A stretch of DNA of 35,846 nucleotides from Flavobacteriaceae bacterium UBA6231 (lineage in GTDB: Bacteria > Bacteroidota > Bacteroidia > Flavobacteriales > Flavobacteriaceae). The first letter of the stretch is position 1. Every line of letters begins with the position of its first letter. A program made the position numbers and the translations under genes. The stretch spans positions 1-35,846 of the forward strand of contig DJWL01000096.1 in assembly GCA_002441545.1 (NCBI GenBank). The letters run 5' to 3'. The notes beneath the pieces were generated by a model. It was not told where the DNA came from and searched no databases. It saw only the letters and a program-made list of their open reading frames with translations. Below are positions 34,424 to 35,846 of the stretch, in pieces.

Positions 34424-34504
34424 TTAAAGTTCTCCAGAATTTTTCAATTTTGCATGTTGATAAGCTTCGTTATTAAGATAATGAGTTGAAACCAAAATGC
34501 TCAT
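34424..34504 (-). CDS. 26-aa ORF, possible leader peptide
   Basis: ATG 34504 with GGAG nine bases upstream encodes MSILVSTHYLNNEAYQHAKL plus six residues. It has its own promoter (34539-34567) and its stop overlaps the SD region of the next gene. May be a small protein or a translational leader for 34059-34421. Confidence 0.5.
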   Translation of the reverse strand: MSILVSTHYLNNEAYQHAKLKNSGEL

Positions 34505-34538
34505 TAATTTGCTCCGCTTGAGTCGTTTAAGTGATGCC

Positions 34539-34567
34539 ATTATATCAAAAATGGCAAATAAAATCAA
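34539..34567 (-). promoter_or_regulatory. Promoter of the 34504-34059 unit
   Basis: TTGATT (34562-34567), 17 bp, TATAAT (34539-34544) on minus. Confidence 0.7.
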
Positions 34568-34704
34568 ACGGATTCAATTGCTGTTTTATTTTTTTCGAAC
34601 CATTTTAGAAGTTTATTTACTGCTTCTTCAGGAGTATTACCTTTAATTTTACCAAAAATCTTAATAAAAAGAAAGCCCCTTGATTTATCTATGGGGATGA
34701 ATTT
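34564..34704 (-). pseudogene. C-terminal gene fragment cut by the TnpB element
   Basis: Stop-free minus frame of 46 codons with no start codon, ending at TGA 34564. The protein reads KFIPIDKSRGFLFIKIFGKI, then KGNTPEEAVNKLLKWFEKNK, a convincing C-terminal helix. The frame closes at a stop immediately upstream of the promoter and inverted repeat of the TnpB gene. Best explained as a gene whose 5' part was displaced by the element; the missing part could lie beyond the right edge. Confidence 0.5.
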
Positions 34705-34713
34705 TTATTTCTC

Positions 34714-34741
34714 TTGACTTTTTGATAATTTTCATTATAAT
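34714..34741 (+). promoter_or_regulatory. Promoter of the TnpB gene
   Basis: TTGACT (34714-34719), 16 bp, consensus TATAAT (34736-34741), 23 bp before the ATG. The -10 overlaps the inverted repeat. Confidence 0.7.
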
Positions 34742-34748
34742 TATCAAA
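34721..34748. repeat. 10-bp perfect inverted repeat, likely left-end hairpin
   Basis: TTTGATAATT (34721-34730) and AATTATCAAA (34739-34748) with an 8-nt loop. IS200/IS605-type elements carry subterminal hairpins at their ends, and this one sits 17-44 bp before the gene. Its overlap with the -10 box would also suit an operator. Confidence 0.5.
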
Positions 34749-34764
34749 TATTTAAGGGTATTTT

Positions 34765-35846
34765 ATGTCTGAAAAATCTACAGATCGCAAAGGCACTAGA
34801 CAAAAGAGGGATTCCACTCCCTCTTTCGTTTGTGAGTTCCCCTTAAAAACCAATAAATATATCGATAAGAAACTTGGCATAAAATTCCGTTGCTTGCGTG
34901 ATCTATACAACATGACTCTAGCAGAGTGCTTTAAAAGACATAATAAATTAATGAACGATCCGAAATATGCAGAAGCCATCGCTCTTAATAAATCTATTGA
35001 TACAAAGAAACAAGCTAATGAGATATTTAGAGAGTTAGATGAAAAATATCTTTTAAAAGAAAGCCATCTCCACTCCTACACAAAAGAAGCAAAAGCATTA
35101 AGTTATATGAAAGATCATTTGGATAGTGTTACTGTCCAAGTAATAACATCAAGAGCTTTTGAAGCATTTAATGATTATAGATTTAAAAAGCGTGGAAAAC
35201 CACGTTTTAAGTCTATGAAGAAAGGATTAAAAAGCATTTGTGGAAAACAAAATGTCTGTGTTTATTTTAAAAATGGAAAAGTAATTTGGAAAGATCTTGT
35301 TATTGATGTTATGTACGATAAAAAAGATAAACATGGCGTTGAAGCTCATGCTTTATCAAAGAATATTAAATATTGCCGTATCAATAGCCGATTTATCAAG
35401 GGCAAATTAAAATACTATCTTCAACTTGTAGTGGAGGGAACTCCACTACAAAGACATCCCATTTCAAATGGAACTTGGGGTGCTGATCTTGGTCCATCAA
35501 CTATTGCGGCTGTTGGTGATGGAAAGGCTATTTTTGTACCATTCTGCGATGATTTAGATAGTATTGATAAGGAACTTAAAAAAGTTCAACGAAAGTTGAG
35601 TCGTTCATTGAGAATGAACAATCTAGACAACTACGAACCTAACTTTTATAAAAAAGGAAGAAAAAAACTTGGTAAGGTCATTAAAGGTAAAAAAGGCACT
35701 AAAATTTGGACTAAATCCAATCGTTATTTGAAATTAGAAAATAAACAACGAGAACTCCATAGAGTTCAAGCCGATAAAAGAAAAACTTCCCATAATATTT
35801 TAGCAAATGAACTGCTTGAATCAATGGGTAAATATGTAAATATTGA
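34765..35846 (+). CDS. tnpB: TnpB-type RNA-guided nuclease (IS605/IS1341 family), 3' end beyond window
   Basis: 360 codons open to the right edge, from ATG 34765 with AAGGG upstream. The N-terminal helical region (LGIKFRCLRDLYNMTLAECF) and basic patch (YRFKKRGKPRFKSMKKG) match the RNA/DNA-binding part of TnpB. GTWGADLGPSTIAAVGDGKA supplies the first RuvC catalytic Asp (Asp241). A following helix pair (ELKKVQRKLSRSLRMNN; LENKQRELHRVQADKRKTSH) is typical. The second RuvC residue, the zinc ribbon and the omega-RNA/right end lie outside the window. No TnpA is seen on the left, so an IS1341-like tnpB-only or trans-mobilised element is likely. TnpB enzymes use a guide RNA from the element's right end to cut DNA. 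Confidence 0.8.
   Translation, partial: MSEKSTDRKGTRQKRDSTPSFVCEFPLKTNKYIDKKLGIKFRCLRDLYNMTLAECFKRHNKLMNDPKYAEAIALNKSIDTKKQANEIFRELDEKYLLKESHLHSYTKEAKALSYMKDHLDSVTVQVITSRAFEAFNDYRFKKRGKPRFKSMKKGLKSICGKQNVCVYFKNGKVIWKDLVIDVMYDKKDKHGVEAHALSKNIKYCRINSRFIKGKLKYYLQLVVEGTPLQRHPISNGTWGADLGPSTIAAVGDGKAIFVPFCDDLDSIDKELKKVQRKLSRSLRMNNLDNYEPNFYKKGRKKLGKVIKGKKGTKIWTKSNRYLKLENKQRELHRVQADKRKTSHNILANELLESMGKYVNI

Noticed and set aside
34672..34705. CCCC...GGGG hairpin (34677-34696) as the transposon left end
   Set aside because: The protein-like minus frame reads straight through it to 34704, so it is more likely part of the interrupted gene; the 34721-34748 palindrome is the better candidate.
1..35846. 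CRISPR array, rRNA, integrase or attachment site
   Set aside because: No regularly spaced repeats, rRNA-like sequence, recombinase ORF or tRNA 3'-end duplication was seen. The repeated tRNAs are complete genes, not att-type fragments.

Overview
The window reads as a stretch of a large, AT-rich, tailed-phage (jumbo-type) genome. Dozens of short genes of mostly unknown function are tightly packed, nearly all on the minus strand. Most have a clear Shine-Dalgarno (SD) sequence, and many have a private sigma70-like promoter and a hairpin terminator. Five tRNA genes sit among them, with phage-typical enzymes: an RNA ligase, a MazG-like pyrophosphohydrolase and a PTH2 peptidyl-tRNA hydrolase. No structural, replication or lysis module is visible. 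Low GC, many orphan genes, phage tRNAs and Gram-negative lipoprotein and Sec signals recall the RaK2/121Q/CBB-like enterobacterial giant myoviruses. That placement is inference from memory, not a database result.

Layout. 1-5.1 kb: a short RNA ligase, a secreted GH5 cellulase on the plus strand, a SLOG-type (GGQTGVD) protein, a membrane protein and a cREC (cyclic-phosphate-processing receiver) protein. 5.2-7.1 kb: tRNA-Leu(UAA), tRNA-Arg(UCU), structured intergenic DNA and a 42-aa basic protein. 7.2-13 kb: small minus-strand orphans plus one conserved phage gene on plus (9617). 13-17 kb: three very AT-rich plus-strand genes (4-TM protein, orphan, MmcQ/YjbR-like) among minus-strand genes. 17-21.4 kb: a frameshifted PEP-mobile-domain gene, two small lipoproteins, and a second set of tRNA-Arg(UCU), tRNA-Leu(UAA) and 42-aa protein. 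21.4-25.7 kb: more orphans, MazG-like, and a gene next to its decayed paralogue. 25.7-28.8 kb: PTH2 and a second GH5 cellulase, both plus. 28.9-34.5 kb: orphans, a candidate 2OG-Fe(II) oxygenase, a Cys-His-Asp protein and tRNA-Leu(CAG). 34.56-35.85 kb: a headless gene remnant, then a TnpB-type gene running off the right edge.

Themes. (1) RNA and translation maintenance: RNA ligase, cREC, PTH2 and duplicated tRNAs that read the AT-rich codons UUA and AGA. (2) Secreted polysaccharide degradation: two paralogous cellulases with Sec signals and three copies each of a C-terminal module I do not recognise. (3) Repeated small elements: a duplicated ~65-nt element carrying a near-perfect SD followed by an immediate AUG-stop, found 5' of both tRNA-Arg genes. 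(4) Gene decay: at least five genes look frameshifted or internally deleted. This is either real accessory-gene decay or phase variation, or uncorrected indels in the sequence, and should be settled before those calls are used.
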